Of a stretch of DNA of 64,000 nucleotides, positions 1 to 10,726 are shown piece after piece. This DNA comes from DASSUW01 sp963830725 (GTDB lineage Bacteria; Actinomycetota; Thermoleophilia; Solirubrobacterales; Solirubrobacteraceae). The notes under the pieces are model-generated. The model had not been told where the DNA came from. It worked only from the letters and a program-made list of their open reading frames with translations, and ran no database searches. Made by a program: the position numbers and the translations under genes. The DNA is taken from contig CAWHNO010000005.1 in NCBI GenBank assembly GCA_963830725.1, positions 62,001 to 126,000 of the forward strand, written 5' to 3'. The first letter of the stretch is position 1. Each line of letters starts with the position of its first letter.

Positions 1-2
1 GC

Positions 3-1048
3 GGCCGGCTGCCCGGCCGGCCTGCGAAGGCCGCCGGGAGGCGTGGTCGGCGCTCGCCCAAGATCGAGCCGCGCATCATCGTCTTCGTCGACGACCTTGA
101 CCGCTGCTCGGACGAAAGCATCATGGAGACGCTTCAGGCCATCAACCTCGTGCTCGGGCAGAGCGACTTCTTCGTCGTCCTCGCGATCGACCAGGACATG
201 ATCCACCGCGCGATCGCGCGTCAACGCGGCCTGAGCGACGACGACGAGGCGGCGGCGGCCTTCGCGGAGAACTACCTGCGCAAGATCATCCAACTGCCGC
301 TGCACCTGCCGCATCGGACCGCGGAGCAGCGGTTCGGCTTCGTTACCAGCTCTTCACCCCGACTGCTCAGCGCGAGTACGCCGCCGCCCGGGCCGAGGCC
401 GACGGGTCGGCGGTCGCCGAGGCGCCCCCGCCGGCGCCCGCGCGTGCCGCGGAGCGCGACGGCGAGCGATCGGCGTTCGCCTTCAACCTGTCCGCCGTGG
501 TCGCGCCGCGCGTCCGTGTACTGCGCGAAGTCCAGGACACCAGTGACGAGCTCGGGGCGCTCGACGACTTCCGCGCCTTCCTCGAGGACAACCCGCGCGA
601 GCTCAAGCGGCTGGTGAACGTTCACCGGCTCGTCAAGATCCTGCTCCTGCGGCCCGACGTGCCGCCGACGTCGCCGAGCAGCAGCGCAAGCTCGTCGCCT
701 GGCTCGTGTTCTGCGCGCGCTGGCCGGACCGCGTCGACGACGTGCTGCGGTGCGCGGCCGACCAGCCCGCACGAGAACGACTGCGTGAACAAGCTGGACG
801 CGACCCAGGGCGACGCGGAGCTCACACGCTTCACGAAGCTGCTCGAGGGCGACCCGGCCAAGAACAAGGAGCCGTACCGGATGTCCGGCCAGGACCTCGT
901 CGCCGGGGGCACGCTGGAGCGCGCGGCCCGGATCTCGAGGCTCGTGCGCGACCCGGCCGGCTACTCGCCCGCAGCCCGCAGCGGCGTCCGATCCAGCGAC
1001 TCCGCCAGCAGCATCTCCTTCGTGAAGATGAGATCGCTGCGGTTGTAG
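3..1048 (+). pseudogene. KAP-family P-loop NTPase, 5' end outside window, several frameshifts
   Basis: The reading starts inside the protein. Frame 3 carries the KAP Walker B signature IIVFVDDLDRC followed by a stretch ending in FFVVLAIDQDMIHRAI, typical of the KAP NTPase core. Near 345-350 the sense frame moves to frame 2 (LFTPTAQREYAAARAEADG, then DDFRAFLEDNPRELKRLVNV). It moves to frame 1 near 665 (KLVAWLVFCARWPDRVDDV) and returns to frame 2 near 770 (LTRFTKLLEGDPAKNKEPYR). No single ORF covers the gene. The frame-2 ORF runs into the 3' end of nuoI on the other strand. KAP proteins are often membrane-linked or defence-associated NTPases; the role here is unknown. It is either a decayed gene or a gene broken by sequence errors. 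Confidence 0.72.
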
Positions 1049-1494
1049 TCCGACATCTCGTAGTCGTGCCCCATGGTGATCGCGTCGAACGGGCACGCGA
1101 CCTCGCAGTAGCCGCAGAAGATGCAGCGCGAGAGGTTGATCTCGTAGACCGCGGCGTAGCGCTCGCCGGCGCTCACGCGGTTCTCGGGCGTGTTCTCGGC
1201 GGCGACGACGCGGATGCAGTCGGCCGGGCAGGCGGCGGCGCAGAGCGAGCAGCCGACGCACTTCTCCAGCCCCGTGTCCTCGAACCGGTGCAGCTTGTGG
1301 CGCCCGCGGAAGCGCGGGTAGACCGGGACCTTCTCCTCCGGGTACTGGATCGTCTTCGGGCCCTCGACCATGCGCGCGAAGGTGGTCTTCAGGCCGCGCA
1401 GGGTCTCGCCGAAGGCGCGATACGAGCTGCGCACCGCCCCACGGGCAGGCGCGCGGATCACCTCGATGACGTCGTCGCCGGGGTCGTAGGGCAT
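961..1494 (-). CDS. nuoI: NADH-quinone oxidoreductase subunit I
   Basis: The 177-aa peripheral-arm subunit of complex I carries two 4Fe-4S clusters that pass electrons from NuoG towards NuoB. Two ferredoxin motifs are visible: CVGCSLCAAACP at about residues 79-90 and CIFCGYCEVACP at about 124-135. Its ATG overlaps the nuoH stop by one base (TGATG), so translation is probably coupled. It is the last nuo gene present. nuoJ-N, which usually follow, are absent, and a convergent broken KAP gene abuts it instead. Confidence 0.97.
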   Translation of the reverse strand: MPYDPGDDVIEVIRAPARGAVRSSYRAFGETLRGLKTTFARMVEGPKTIQYPEEKVPVYPRFRGRHKLHRFEDTGLEKCVGCSLCAAACPADCIRVVAAENTPENRVSAGERYAAVYEINLSRCIFCGYCEVACPFDAITMGHDYEMSDYNRSDLIFTKEMLLAESLDRTPLRAAGE

Positions 1495-2513
1495 CAGTCG
1501 ATCACCACCACCAGGATCGCGGTCACGAGCGCGTTCAGGGTCGCCAGCGGGAGGAACACCTTCCAGCCCAGGGACATCAGCTGGTCGTAGCGCAGCCGCG
1601 GCAGCGTCGCCCGCACCCAGATGAAGAAGAACACGAGCAACAGCGTCTTGCCCAGCACCACGAACGGGTCGACCCACGTCGGCGGATCGACCCACGGCAG
1701 CTGCCAGCCGCCGAGGAAGAGCGTCGCGGTGATCGCCGAGACGACGATGATGTTCAGGTACTCGGCGGCGAAGTAGCCGGCGAAGCGGCCGCCGCCGTAC
1801 TCGGTGTTGTAGCCGCCGACCAGCTCGGCGTCGGCCTCGGGAAGGTCGAACGGCGGCCGGTTGGTCTCGGCGAAGCCGGCGACGAGGAAGATCACGAAGC
1901 CGACGAACTGGGGCACGATGTACCACAGCCCCTCCTGCGCCTCGACGATCTCGGTCAGCGACAGCGAGCCGGCGAGCATGATCACGCCGACGAGCGAGAG
2001 GCCCTGCGCGACCTCGTAGGAGATCAGCTGCGCGGCGCCGCGCATCGACCCCAGGAACGAGTACTTCGAGCCCGACGCCCAGCCGCCGAGCATCACGCCG
2101 TAGAACGCGATCGCGCCGAACGCGAAGGCGAACAGGATGCCGACCGAGGGGTCGACGCCGTAGAGGCCGACGTCGGTGCCGAAGATGTCGACCTTGTTCG
2201 AGAACGGGATGATCGCGATCGTCGCGACGGCGGTCATCATCGAGATCGCGGGCGCCAGCGCGAACAGCCAGCCGACCGACGTGCGCGGCCGGAACTGCTG
2301 CTTGAAGATCAGCTTGCCGATGTCGGCCATCGGCTGCAGGATCCCGAACGGCCCGACGCGGTTCGGCCCGTAGCGGTGCTGGAAGCGCCCGAGCAGCTTG
2401 CGCTCGGCCAGCAGCACGACCGGCACGAGCTGGAAGACGATCGCGAAGATCACGAGCCCCTTGAGGACCTGGATCCACCAGTCCTCGTAGTAGCCGACCT
2501 CGGCGAAGATCAC
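1494..2513 (-). CDS. nuoH: NADH-quinone oxidoreductase subunit H
   Basis: A 339-aa polytopic membrane subunit that joins the hydrophilic arm of complex I to the proton-pumping membrane arm and helps form the quinone site. The family-typical segments AERKLLGRFQHRYGPNRVGP near the N-terminus and AGFAETNRPPFDLPEAD in the middle are present, with about eight hydrophobic helices. The GTG start at 2513 overlaps the nuoG stop in a GTGA arrangement. Length is normal for the family. Confidence 0.97.
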   Translation of the reverse strand: MIFAEVGYYEDWWIQVLKGLVIFAIVFQLVPVVLLAERKLLGRFQHRYGPNRVGPFGILQPMADIGKLIFKQQFRPRTSVGWLFALAPAISMMTAVATIAIIPFSNKVDIFGTDVGLYGVDPSVGILFAFAFGAIAFYGVMLGGWASGSKYSFLGSMRGAAQLISYEVAQGLSLVGVIMLAGSLSLTEIVEAQEGLWYIVPQFVGFVIFLVAGFAETNRPPFDLPEADAELVGGYNTEYGGGRFAGYFAAEYLNIIVVSAITATLFLGGWQLPWVDPPTWVDPFVVLGKTLLLVFFFIWVRATLPRLRYDQLMSLGWKVFLPLATLNALVTAILVVVID

Positions 2514-4855
2514 GGCTGTCGCACCTCGACCAGCGGCTCGGTGAGCAGGTTCGCGGGCTCGTCCTCGACGCCCTCGGCGACGAAGACCGAGCCGGCGGGC
2601 ACGGCCGCCCGCAGCTTCGCGGCGCCGCGCACGCGCGTGCCGTTGCTGCCAACCTCGACGCGGTCGCCCTCGCGGACGCCGAGCGCCTTCGCGTCCTCGG
2701 GCGAGAGCTCGACCACCTGGCGCGGGATCGCGAACTGCAGGATCGGAGAGGCGTCGACCTCCTTGGCCGCCCACAGCGGCCGGAAGGTGCCGAGCCGCAG
2801 CCTGCCGCCGCCAGCCGCCGGCACCGCCGCCGGGACGTCGACGGTCGCGGACTCCCAGGGCTGCCACTCGGTCACGCGCTCGGGCCAGCGGATCCCCCGT
2901 CCGCCGATCACGTCGAGCGTCAGGCCGGCGTAGAACGGCACGGCCTCGAACAGCTGCTTCGAGGCGGCGGCGCCGGTGACGACGCCCAGATCGCCGAGCT
3001 CGGAGATGACCTGCCAGCCGGGCCGGACGCCGGAGCCCGGCATGCCGCTACGGCCCTTCGGGCGCCCGATCGCCACCCGCAGGCGCTGCACGCGCCCGTC
3101 GAGGTTGGTGACCGTGCCCTCCTTCTCCGGATACGCCTCGCCGGGGAACACGACGTCGGCGTGCGTGCGCACCGTCTCGGTCATCACGCTCTCGACGGCG
3201 ATCACCGTCTGGGCGGTGCCGAGCGCCTTCTCCCACAGCGCGCGGTCGGGGAAGTAGCGCACCGGGTCGGTGTAGTTGAGCCACACGGTCGCCAGCTCGC
3301 CGGAGGCCAGGCCCTCCGCGATCCCATGGGCGTCGCGGCCGGGCTCGGCCAGGGTCTCGTAGCCGGGACCGTGCCCGGGCGCGAAGCCCGCCTCGCGCAG
3401 GCCGCGCGAGTTCGGCACCGACGGGACCTCGATCAGGCCCGCGCCGGCCCGTTGCAGCCCGAGGCGGGTCGCCAGGTTCAGCAGCGCCCGCGCGCCGTCG
3501 GCCGTCAGCGCGCGCTCGCCGTAGACGATGACCAGGTCCTCGCCGGCGCCGCGCAGCCAGCCTGCGAGATCGTCGTCGCCGCCGTCGAGCCGAGCCAGCA
3601 GCGCGTCGGCGCCGCCCGGCGCGAACCGCGTCACCGAGGTCGCCTGCGCGTCGAGCGCGGTCGGCCGCGCGCTCGCCACCGCCAGCTTCACCCCGCGGCG
3701 GCGGATCCCCTTGCGGATCCGCAGGTCGAGCACCGGCGCCTCGTCGATCGGGTCGCAGTCGAGCACGAGCACGGCGTGCGCGAACTCGAGGTCGGGGATC
3801 GAGGCCTGCAGGCCCGGGTCCGCGAGCGCGCGCGCCACGTCGAGCGGCAGCTCGCCGCGCGGGCGCGCGGCCAGGTGGCCCGAGCCGAGCTGCTCGCGGA
3901 ACAGGCGCTGCAGCAGGAAGGCCTCCTCGTTGGTGGTCTCCCCGCCGGCCAGCGCCGCCGCCCTCGCGCCCGCCTTCTTCAGCGCCCCGCTCGCCGCCGC
4001 CAGTGCCTTCTCCCACGAGGCCGGCATCAGCTCGGTGCCCTCGCGCACCAGCGGCTCGACGATCCGCTCGTCGGAGTGCACGTGCTGGTAGCCGAAGCGG
4101 CCGCGGTCGCACAGCCAGCCGTCGTCGACGCCCTCGTGGTCGCGGCCGAGCACGCGCATCACGCGGTCGTCGCGGACGGTCAGCTCGACGTTGCAGTGGG
4201 CGGCGCAGCCGGTGCAGACCGTGCCCGCGCCCTCGATGTCCCACGGCCGCGCCCGGAAGCGGTACGCGCTCGAGGTGAGCGCGCCGACCGGGCACAGCTC
4301 GATGATGTTGCCCGAGAACGGCGCCACGTACGGATGGCCGTCGAAGGTGCCGACGTACGAGTGCGCGCCGCGCTCGAGCAGGATCAGCTGGTAGTCCTCG
4401 CTGAGCTCCTGCGAGAAGCGCACGCAGCGGTAGCAGAGGATGCAGCGCTCGCGGTCGATGGCGATCAACGGCGACAGCTCGAGCGGCTTCTTGAAGTGCC
4501 GCTTGGGCTCGATGAAGCGCGACGTGCCCGGGCCCCAGCCGTACGTGATGTCCTGCAGCGGGCACTCGCCGCCCTTGTCGCAGACCGGGCAGTCGAGCGG
4601 GTGGTTGATGAGCAGGAACTCGACCACCGCGCGCTGGGCGTCGTGCACGCGGCCGGTCTGCGTGTGGACGACCATGCCGTCCCTGACCGCGGTCGAACAG
4701 CCGGTCTGGAGCTTCGGGATGCCCTCGATCTCCACCAGGCACATCCGGCACGCACCGACCGGCGCGCCGAGCTTGGGCTCGTAGCAGAAGACCGGGATCT
4801 CGACGTCGCCGTACTTGGCGGCGTCGACCAGCATCGCGCCCGCCGGCGCCTTCAC
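2510..4855 (-). CDS. nuoG: NADH-quinone oxidoreductase subunit G (start region probably frameshifted)
   Basis: A 781-aa iron-sulfur subunit of complex I. In order it shows the 2Fe-2S ligands FCYEPKLG...GACRMC, an HxxxC/CxxC cluster motif (HPLDCPVCDKGGECPLQD), the paired motif CILCYRC, then CTGCAAHC and a molybdopterin-oxidoreductase-like C-terminal half. The first in-frame start is GTG at 4855, which removes about 17 residues of the ferredoxin fold (HWITFSIDGREV lies in frame upstream). A natural ATG at 4907, overlapping the nuoF stop as TGATG like nuoD/nuoE, lies one base out of frame. One extra base near 4893 would explain this, so the real gene probably spans 2510-4907. Confidence 0.93.
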   Translation of the reverse strand: MKAPAGAMLVDAAKYGDVEIPVFCYEPKLGAPVGACRMCLVEIEGIPKLQTGCSTAVRDGMVVHTQTGRVHDAQRAVVEFLLINHPLDCPVCDKGGECPLQDITYGWGPGTSRFIEPKRHFKKPLELSPLIAIDRERCILCYRCVRFSQELSEDYQLILLERGAHSYVGTFDGHPYVAPFSGNIIELCPVGALTSSAYRFRARPWDIEGAGTVCTGCAAHCNVELTVRDDRVMRVLGRDHEGVDDGWLCDRGRFGYQHVHSDERIVEPLVREGTELMPASWEKALAAASGALKKAGARAAALAGGETTNEEAFLLQRLFREQLGSGHLAARPRGELPLDVARALADPGLQASIPDLEFAHAVLVLDCDPIDEAPVLDLRIRKGIRRRGVKLAVASARPTALDAQATSVTRFAPGGADALLARLDGGDDDLAGWLRGAGEDLVIVYGERALTADGARALLNLATRLGLQRAGAGLIEVPSVPNSRGLREAGFAPGHGPGYETLAEPGRDAHGIAEGLASGELATVWLNYTDPVRYFPDRALWEKALGTAQTVIAVESVMTETVRTHADVVFPGEAYPEKEGTVTNLDGRVQRLRVAIGRPKGRSGMPGSGVRPGWQVISELGDLGVVTGAAASKQLFEAVPFYAGLTLDVIGGRGIRWPERVTEWQPWESATVDVPAAVPAAGGGRLRLGTFRPLWAAKEVDASPILQFAIPRQVVELSPEDAKALGVREGDRVEVGSNGTRVRGAAKLRAAVPAGSVFVAEGVEDEPANLLTEPLVEVRQP

Positions 4856-4906
4856 CTCGCGGCCGTCGATCGAGAAGGTGATCCAGTGCGGCTCGCGGCC
4901 TGGGCA

Positions 4907-6267
<1,361 letters not shown>

Positions 6268-6271
<4 letters not shown>

Positions 6272-6954
6272 CTCCGCGGGGCGTCCGGCCCCGCGTTCTG
6301 AGATTGACGGGGAGCCTCCGGCCCCCCGAGACGCCAATGCTCAACCGCGATCTTGCGCTTCTTGAGCTGCTTGTCGGGCAGCACGTCGCGGCCGGCCTTG
6401 ACGTCGTCGACGATGCGGCGGCAGTCCTCCGCCTCGAGCGGGCCGACGTACTCGCCGTCGACCGAGGCCATCGGCGCGATGTCACAGGCGCCCAGGCACT
6501 CGAACGACATCACGTGGAAGTCGGGGTCGTCGCCGGCCGCGCTCAGCATCTCGTCGTAGATCGCGTCGGCGCCGAGCAGGGAGCACGAGATGTTCGTGCA
6601 CACGTAGACGTCGTGGCTGCCCTTCGGCGTGGTGGAGAACATGTCGTAGAACGTCGCCACCGCGGTCAGGTACGCGGGCGTGAGCCGCATCACGCACGCG
6701 GCCTGCTCGATCGCCTCCGGCGAGCACCAGCCGTGCTCGCGCTGGACGATGTGCAGCGCCGGGATGGCCGCCGAGCGGGTGTCCGGGTACTTGGCCATCT
6801 GCGCCTCGATCTCCGTGCGGACGTGGTCGGGCACCGGCGTCGTCGCGGGATCGGGGACGACCGCGGGGTCCTTCGTGAGGTCGGCGGCCTCGTCCCAGCC
6901 GGGCACGCGCGAGCCGTGCGCGAAGCGGCGGACCTGGCTCGGATCGATCGCCAT
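6268..6954 (-). CDS. nuoE: NADH-quinone oxidoreductase subunit E
   Basis: A 228-aa thioredoxin-fold subunit with one 2Fe-2S cluster. Ligand motifs VCTNISC and CLGACDIAP are present. The ATG overlaps the nuoD stop by one base (TGATG). It has a longer C-terminal tail than most NuoE proteins (about 30 residues after the fold, rich in basic and proline residues). Confidence 0.96.
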
Positions 6955-8210
6955 CAGCGATCGATGCCTCCGAGCACCGGGTCGAGCATCGCGAGCGTGG
7001 CGATGAGGTCGGCGATGTAGAGGTCCTGCACCATCGGCCTGGTGGCCTGCAGGTTCACGAACGAGGGGTCGCGCATGTGCACGCGCGCGGGTTTCGAAGA
7101 CCCGTCGCTGCGCAGGAAGACGCCGTACTCGCCGCGCGGGCCCTCGATCGGGTAGTAGACCTCGCCCGGCGGCACCCGGAAGCCTTCGGTGACGAGCTTG
7201 AAGTGGTGGATCAGCGCCTCCATCGAGGTCGCCAGCTCGTGCCGCGGCGGCAGGACGTACTTGCGGTTGTTGGAGATGTAGTCGCCCTCGGGCAGGGCGT
7301 CGAGGCACTGCTCGATGATCTTCACCGACTCCTTGACCTCGGCCAGCCGGACGACGAAGCGGTCGTAGTTGTCGCCCATCGTGCCGACCGGGATCTTGAA
7401 GTCGAAGTCGTCGTAGCTCGAGTACGGCTCGGCCTTGCGGAGGTCCCACGCGTTGCCCGTGGCGCGCAGCAGCGGGCCCGTGACGCCGAGGTCGAGCAGT
7501 GTCTGCTCGTCGACGGCGGCGACCCCGCGCAGGCGCTGCAGCACGATCTCGTTCTTGCCCAGCAGGTCGAGGAACTGATCCACGCGGCCGGGCATCTCGG
7601 CGCAGAACTCGCGCACCTTGGCGTCGAAGCCGACCGGGATGTCCTCGATCACCCCGCCGACCTGGATGTAGCGCGTGTGCATGCGCTGCCCGGACGACAT
7701 CTCGAACAGGTCGAGGATCGTCTCGCGGTCGCGGAAGCAGTACCAGAACATCGAGATCGCGCCGAGGTCGAGCGCGCTGGTGCCCAGCCACACCATGTGG
7801 GACATGATCCGGTTGAGCTCCATGTGCAGCACGCGCAGGTACTGGCCGCGCTTGGGGACCTCGAGCTCGAGCAGCGTCTCGACCGCGCCGCAGAACGCCA
7901 TCGCATTGAAGTAGTAGGCGAGGTAGTCCATCCGCTCGATCACGGGGATGGCCTTCCAGTAGGCCTTGTCCTCGGCGGTCTTCTCGATCCCGGTGTGCAC
8001 GTAGCCGATGATCGGCTTGATGTCGCGCACGACCTCGCCCTCGAGCGTGGTGAGCAGGCGCAGCACGCCGTGCGTGGCCGGGTGATGCGGGCCGATGTTG
8101 AGCGTCAGCAGCTCCTGCTCGGCGTGCGGCAAGTGTTGGATCTCGTGCGAATCCTCCATCTCCCGGTACGGGATCTGCGGCGCGCTGGGGCGGGTCTCGA
8201 GATCGCTCAC
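6954..8210 (-). CDS. nuoD: NADH-quinone oxidoreductase subunit D
   Basis: The 418-aa quinone-site subunit, related to the large subunit of NiFe hydrogenases but without the metal. The family block NIGPHHPATHGVLRL near residue 40 and YIADLIATLAMLDPVLGGIDR at the C-terminus are diagnostic. The GTG start at 8210 overlaps the nuoC stop (GTGA). A longer in-frame ORF upstream is the antisense-like readthrough of nuoC and is not used. Confidence 0.97.
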   Translation of the reverse strand: MSDLETRPSAPQIPYREMEDSHEIQHLPHAEQELLTLNIGPHHPATHGVLRLLTTLEGEVVRDIKPIIGYVHTGIEKTAEDKAYWKAIPVIERMDYLAYYFNAMAFCGAVETLLELEVPKRGQYLRVLHMELNRIMSHMVWLGTSALDLGAISMFWYCFRDRETILDLFEMSSGQRMHTRYIQVGGVIEDIPVGFDAKVREFCAEMPGRVDQFLDLLGKNEIVLQRLRGVAAVDEQTLLDLGVTGPLLRATGNAWDLRKAEPYSSYDDFDFKIPVGTMGDNYDRFVVRLAEVKESVKIIEQCLDALPEGDYISNNRKYVLPPRHELATSMEALIHHFKLVTEGFRVPPGEVYYPIEGPRGEYGVFLRSDGSSKPARVHMRDPSFVNLQATRPMVQDLYIADLIATLAMLDPVLGGIDR

Positions 8211-8719
8211 TGGGTGTACCTCGGGTTGCGCGGCTCGTTGTGGGTGAAGAGCACCGGCTCGCCGCCGATCGGGAAGTCGCGCCGCTGCGGATGGCCCTCG
8301 TAGTCCTCGGGCATGAGGATGCGCCGCAGGTCCGGGTGGCCCTCGAAGATCACGCCGAACATGTCGTAGACCTCGCGCTCCTGGTGGTCGGCGGTCGGCC
8401 ACTCGTTCGTCACCGACGGGACCTCGGGAGCGTCGAGGGGCACGCGCAACCGGACCGTGATGCGGTCGACCTCGGTCATGTCGAGCAGCTCGTACTGCAC
8501 GCCGAGCCGCGGCTCCTCGGGGTAGTAGTCGAGCCCGTGCACGCTGGCCAGGAAGCCGAAGCCGCGCTCGCGCAGGAACTCGAGCGTCTCGCGCACGCGC
8601 GCGGGCGCGATGTCGATGGCGGCCCGGCTGCGGAAGAACTGCGTGCCCAGCACCGCGTCGTCGCCGTGCGCGCCCCGCAGGTCCTGGGCGATCAGCTCGA
8701 GGCCGGTGGCGTCAGGCAC
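8207..8719 (-). CDS. nuoC: NADH-quinone oxidoreductase subunit C
   Basis: A 170-aa connecting subunit of complex I. The 30-kDa-subunit signature (REVYDMFGVIFEGHPDLRRI, then MPEDYEGHPQRRDFPIGGE) is clear near residues 110-150. The GTG at 8719 overlaps the nuoB stop by 8 bp and is chosen as the start. An ATG at 8758 is in frame but would overlap nuoB by 47 bp. Confidence 0.96.
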   Translation of the reverse strand: MPDATGLELIAQDLRGAHGDDAVLGTQFFRSRAAIDIAPARVRETLEFLRERGFGFLASVHGLDYYPEEPRLGVQYELLDMTEVDRITVRLRVPLDAPEVPSVTNEWPTADHQEREVYDMFGVIFEGHPDLRRILMPEDYEGHPQRRDFPIGGEPVLFTHNEPRNPRYTQ

Positions 8720-9401
8720 TCGTGCCCATCCTGCCGCCGCCGGAGACGCCGATCCCATGGCCGGCCACCGGCTCGATCGCGAGCTCGGACTCGACGAACT
8801 CCTCCGTGCCGCGGCCGCCGTAGCGGGTCCGCCAGCTCAGGTCGGGCTTGGCCAGGATCATCGCCCGCAGCTTCAGGATGCCGTGCATGAGCGCCTCGGG
8901 CCGGGGCGGGCAGCCGGGGACGTGGACGTCGACCGGCATGAACTTGTCGGCCGGCACGATCGCGTAGTTGTTGAAGACGCCCATCGACGAGGAGCAGGCG
9001 CCCATCGCGATCGCCCAGCGCGGCTCGATCATCTGGTCGTAGATGCGCCGCACGACCGGCGCCATCTTGATCGAGACGCGGCCGGAGAGGATCAGCAGAT
9101 CGGCCTGCCGCGGGGAGGCGCGGAACGCCTCGCCGCCGAAGCGCGCGACGTCGACCCGCGCGCCGACGATCGACATCATCTCGATCGCGCAGCAGGCGAG
9201 ACCGAAGGTCGCCGGGAAGATCGCGTTGGCGGCGGCCCAGCGGGCGGCGCGGTCGAGCGTCGTGGTGAGGATGCTGTCCTCGACGTCCTGGTCGGACGGC
9301 GGGCGCTCGAGCTCGCCGCCGAGCATCTGGCGCGCGGTCAGCCCGCGCGAGCGCAGCTCCTGCAGCTCGCCCGTGCCGAGCCGGCGCCGGGTCACCTCCA
9401 T
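8712..9401 (-). CDS. nuoB: NADH-quinone oxidoreductase subunit B
   Basis: A 229-aa subunit carrying the terminal N2 4Fe-4S cluster next to the quinone site. Cluster residues are visible in FGLACCAIEMM, MGACSSSMG and VPGCPPRPEAL. The ATG at 9401 overlaps the end of nuoA by 10 bp. The first ~45 residues form a family-variable extension. Confidence 0.97.
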   Translation of the reverse strand: MEVTRRRLGTGELQELRSRGLTARQMLGGELERPPSDQDVEDSILTTTLDRAARWAAANAIFPATFGLACCAIEMMSIVGARVDVARFGGEAFRASPRQADLLILSGRVSIKMAPVVRRIYDQMIEPRWAIAMGACSSSMGVFNNYAIVPADKFMPVDVHVPGCPPRPEALMHGILKLRAMILAKPDLSWRTRYGGRGTEEFVESELAIEPVAGHGIGVSGGGRMGTSA

Positions 9402-9751
9402 TCGAGCGCTCCTCTCCGCCACACGTAGACGAACGCGATGGCCAGCAGGACGATGAACACGACCGTCTCCAGCAGCGCGAAGGTGCCGAAGGCGTCGAGC
9501 TGGATGGCCACCGGGTACAGGAAGATGACCTCGATGTCGAACAGGATGAAGAGCATCGCGATCAGGTAGAAGCTGATCCCGAAGCGGAAGTTCTTCCTGA
9601 CCTCGGAGGGGAGGCCGCACTCGTACGGGTCCACCGTCGACTGCCGCACGGGCTTGCGCGGTCCTATGTACGAGTTCAGCACCGCGAAGACGAGGCCGAG
9701 GATGGTGCCCAGCCCGACGAAGACCAGCGCGGGGAGGTAGGACCTGATCAC
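9392..9751 (-). CDS. nuoA: NADH-quinone oxidoreductase subunit A, first gene of the operon
   Basis: A 119-aa membrane subunit with three hydrophobic helices and the conserved loop DPYECGLPSE plus FRFGISFYLIAMLFILFDIE. It starts with GTG at 9751. The 64 bp between it and the upstream gene must hold the operon promoter or readthrough from upstream; no convincing -35/-10 pair stands out. Confidence 0.97.
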   Translation of the reverse strand: MIRSYLPALVFVGLGTILGLVFAVLNSYIGPRKPVRQSTVDPYECGLPSEVRKNFRFGISFYLIAMLFILFDIEVIFLYPVAIQLDAFGTFALLETVVFIVLLAIAFVYVWRRGALEWR

Positions 9752-9815
9752 CGCTCTGGATTTGTAGCACCGCGAGGCGGCGTTTGTGCGGTGGTGTTAC
9801 ATAGTGGCATTCGGC

Positions 9816-10256
9816 TCATAGGAGTCCGGAGGCGCGTACCCCGAGCAGCGTGACGACGAGCGCCGATGTGGCCATCACGCCCATCTCGCGGCGGACGATC
9901 GCTCGGACCAGCCCACGCTGCTCGGCGTCGGGCAGCGCCTCCACGTCCGCGCGTCCCTCGAGCCCGCGCTGGGCCAGCACCGTGTCGGCCGCCGCCAGCC
10001 GCAGCTGCTCGGCCAGGAACGACACGCCGAGCGGCACCAGCCCGTAGATCAGGTGCAGCTGGGGAAGCTCTTCTCCCAGCACGAGCAGCAGCGCGCCGTC
10101 GACGGCCTGGATGATCACGAGGCCCTGGCCGACGCGCAGCAGCGGCCAGAACCCGGGCGCATGGCGGCGGCGCCACCAGCCCCACAGCCCCCACACGCCG
10201 GCGGCGAGGTTGACCGCGATCAGCGCGACGCCGATGGCGATGTGGACGGCGGTCAC
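9816..10256 (-). CDS. membrane protein of unknown function
   Basis: A 146-aa protein with four hydrophobic stretches (near residues 3-25, 40-60, 65-85 and 125-145) and a charged loop between the third and fourth. I do not recognise a named family. The GTG start at 10256 overlaps the flavin reductase stop (GTGA), so it belongs to a three-gene operon with that gene and the cupredoxin. It may be a redox-linked membrane partner, but this is context only. Confidence 0.7.
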   Translation of the reverse strand: MTAVHIAIGVALIAVNLAAGVWGLWGWWRRRHAPGFWPLLRVGQGLVIIQAVDGALLLVLGEELPQLHLIYGLVPLGVSFLAEQLRLAAADTVLAQRGLEGRADVEALPDAEQRGLVRAIVRREMGVMATSALVVTLLGVRASGLL

Positions 10257-10726
10257 GTGCGATACCTGCCCCGGAACCACAACAGCGGAGCGCCCTGGCG
10301 GCCGGTCTCGGCGGCCTCGACCGCCCCGATCCCGATCGTGTGGTCGCCGGCCGGGATCAGCCGCTCGAGCCGGCAGCCCACCCAGGCCAGCACGCCGTCG
10401 AGCACCGGGATGCCGTCGTTGACCGTGTGGGCGACGCCGGCGAACTTGTCGCGGTCGCGGATCTTGGAGGCGAACAGTCGCGCCAGGTCCTCCTGGCCGG
10501 CGGCGAGCACGTTCACGCCGAAGCGGCCGGTCCGGTGCACGGCCGTCAGCGTGCGCGCCTCGTTGTCGAAGGCGACGAGCAGCAGCAGGGGCTCGAGCGA
10601 CAGCGAGCAGACCGCGTTGGCGGTCATCCCGACGGGGCCGTCCGGCGTCGCCGCCGTCACGACCGTGACGCCGGTGGCGAAGTGCCCCATCACGGAGCGG
10701 AACTGCTCCGGCCCGACCTCCCTCAT
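10253..10726 (-). CDS. flavin reductase-like, FMN-binding split-barrel protein
   Basis: A 157-aa protein with the flavin-reductase domain order: FRSVMGHFATGVTVVTA at the N-terminus, GMTANAVCSLSLEPLLLLV in the middle, GRFGVNVLA and a C-terminal GDHTIGIGAVE. Such enzymes reduce FMN/FAD with NAD(P)H for a partner monooxygenase, or bind flavin or heme. No oxygenase partner is adjacent. The ATG at 10726 overlaps the cupredoxin stop (ATGA). Confidence 0.88.
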   Translation of the reverse strand: MREVGPEQFRSVMGHFATGVTVVTAATPDGPVGMTANAVCSLSLEPLLLLVAFDNEARTLTAVHRTGRFGVNVLAAGQEDLARLFASKIRDRDKFAGVAHTVNDGIPVLDGVLAWVGCRLERLIPAGDHTIGIGAVEAAETGRQGAPLLWFRGRYRT

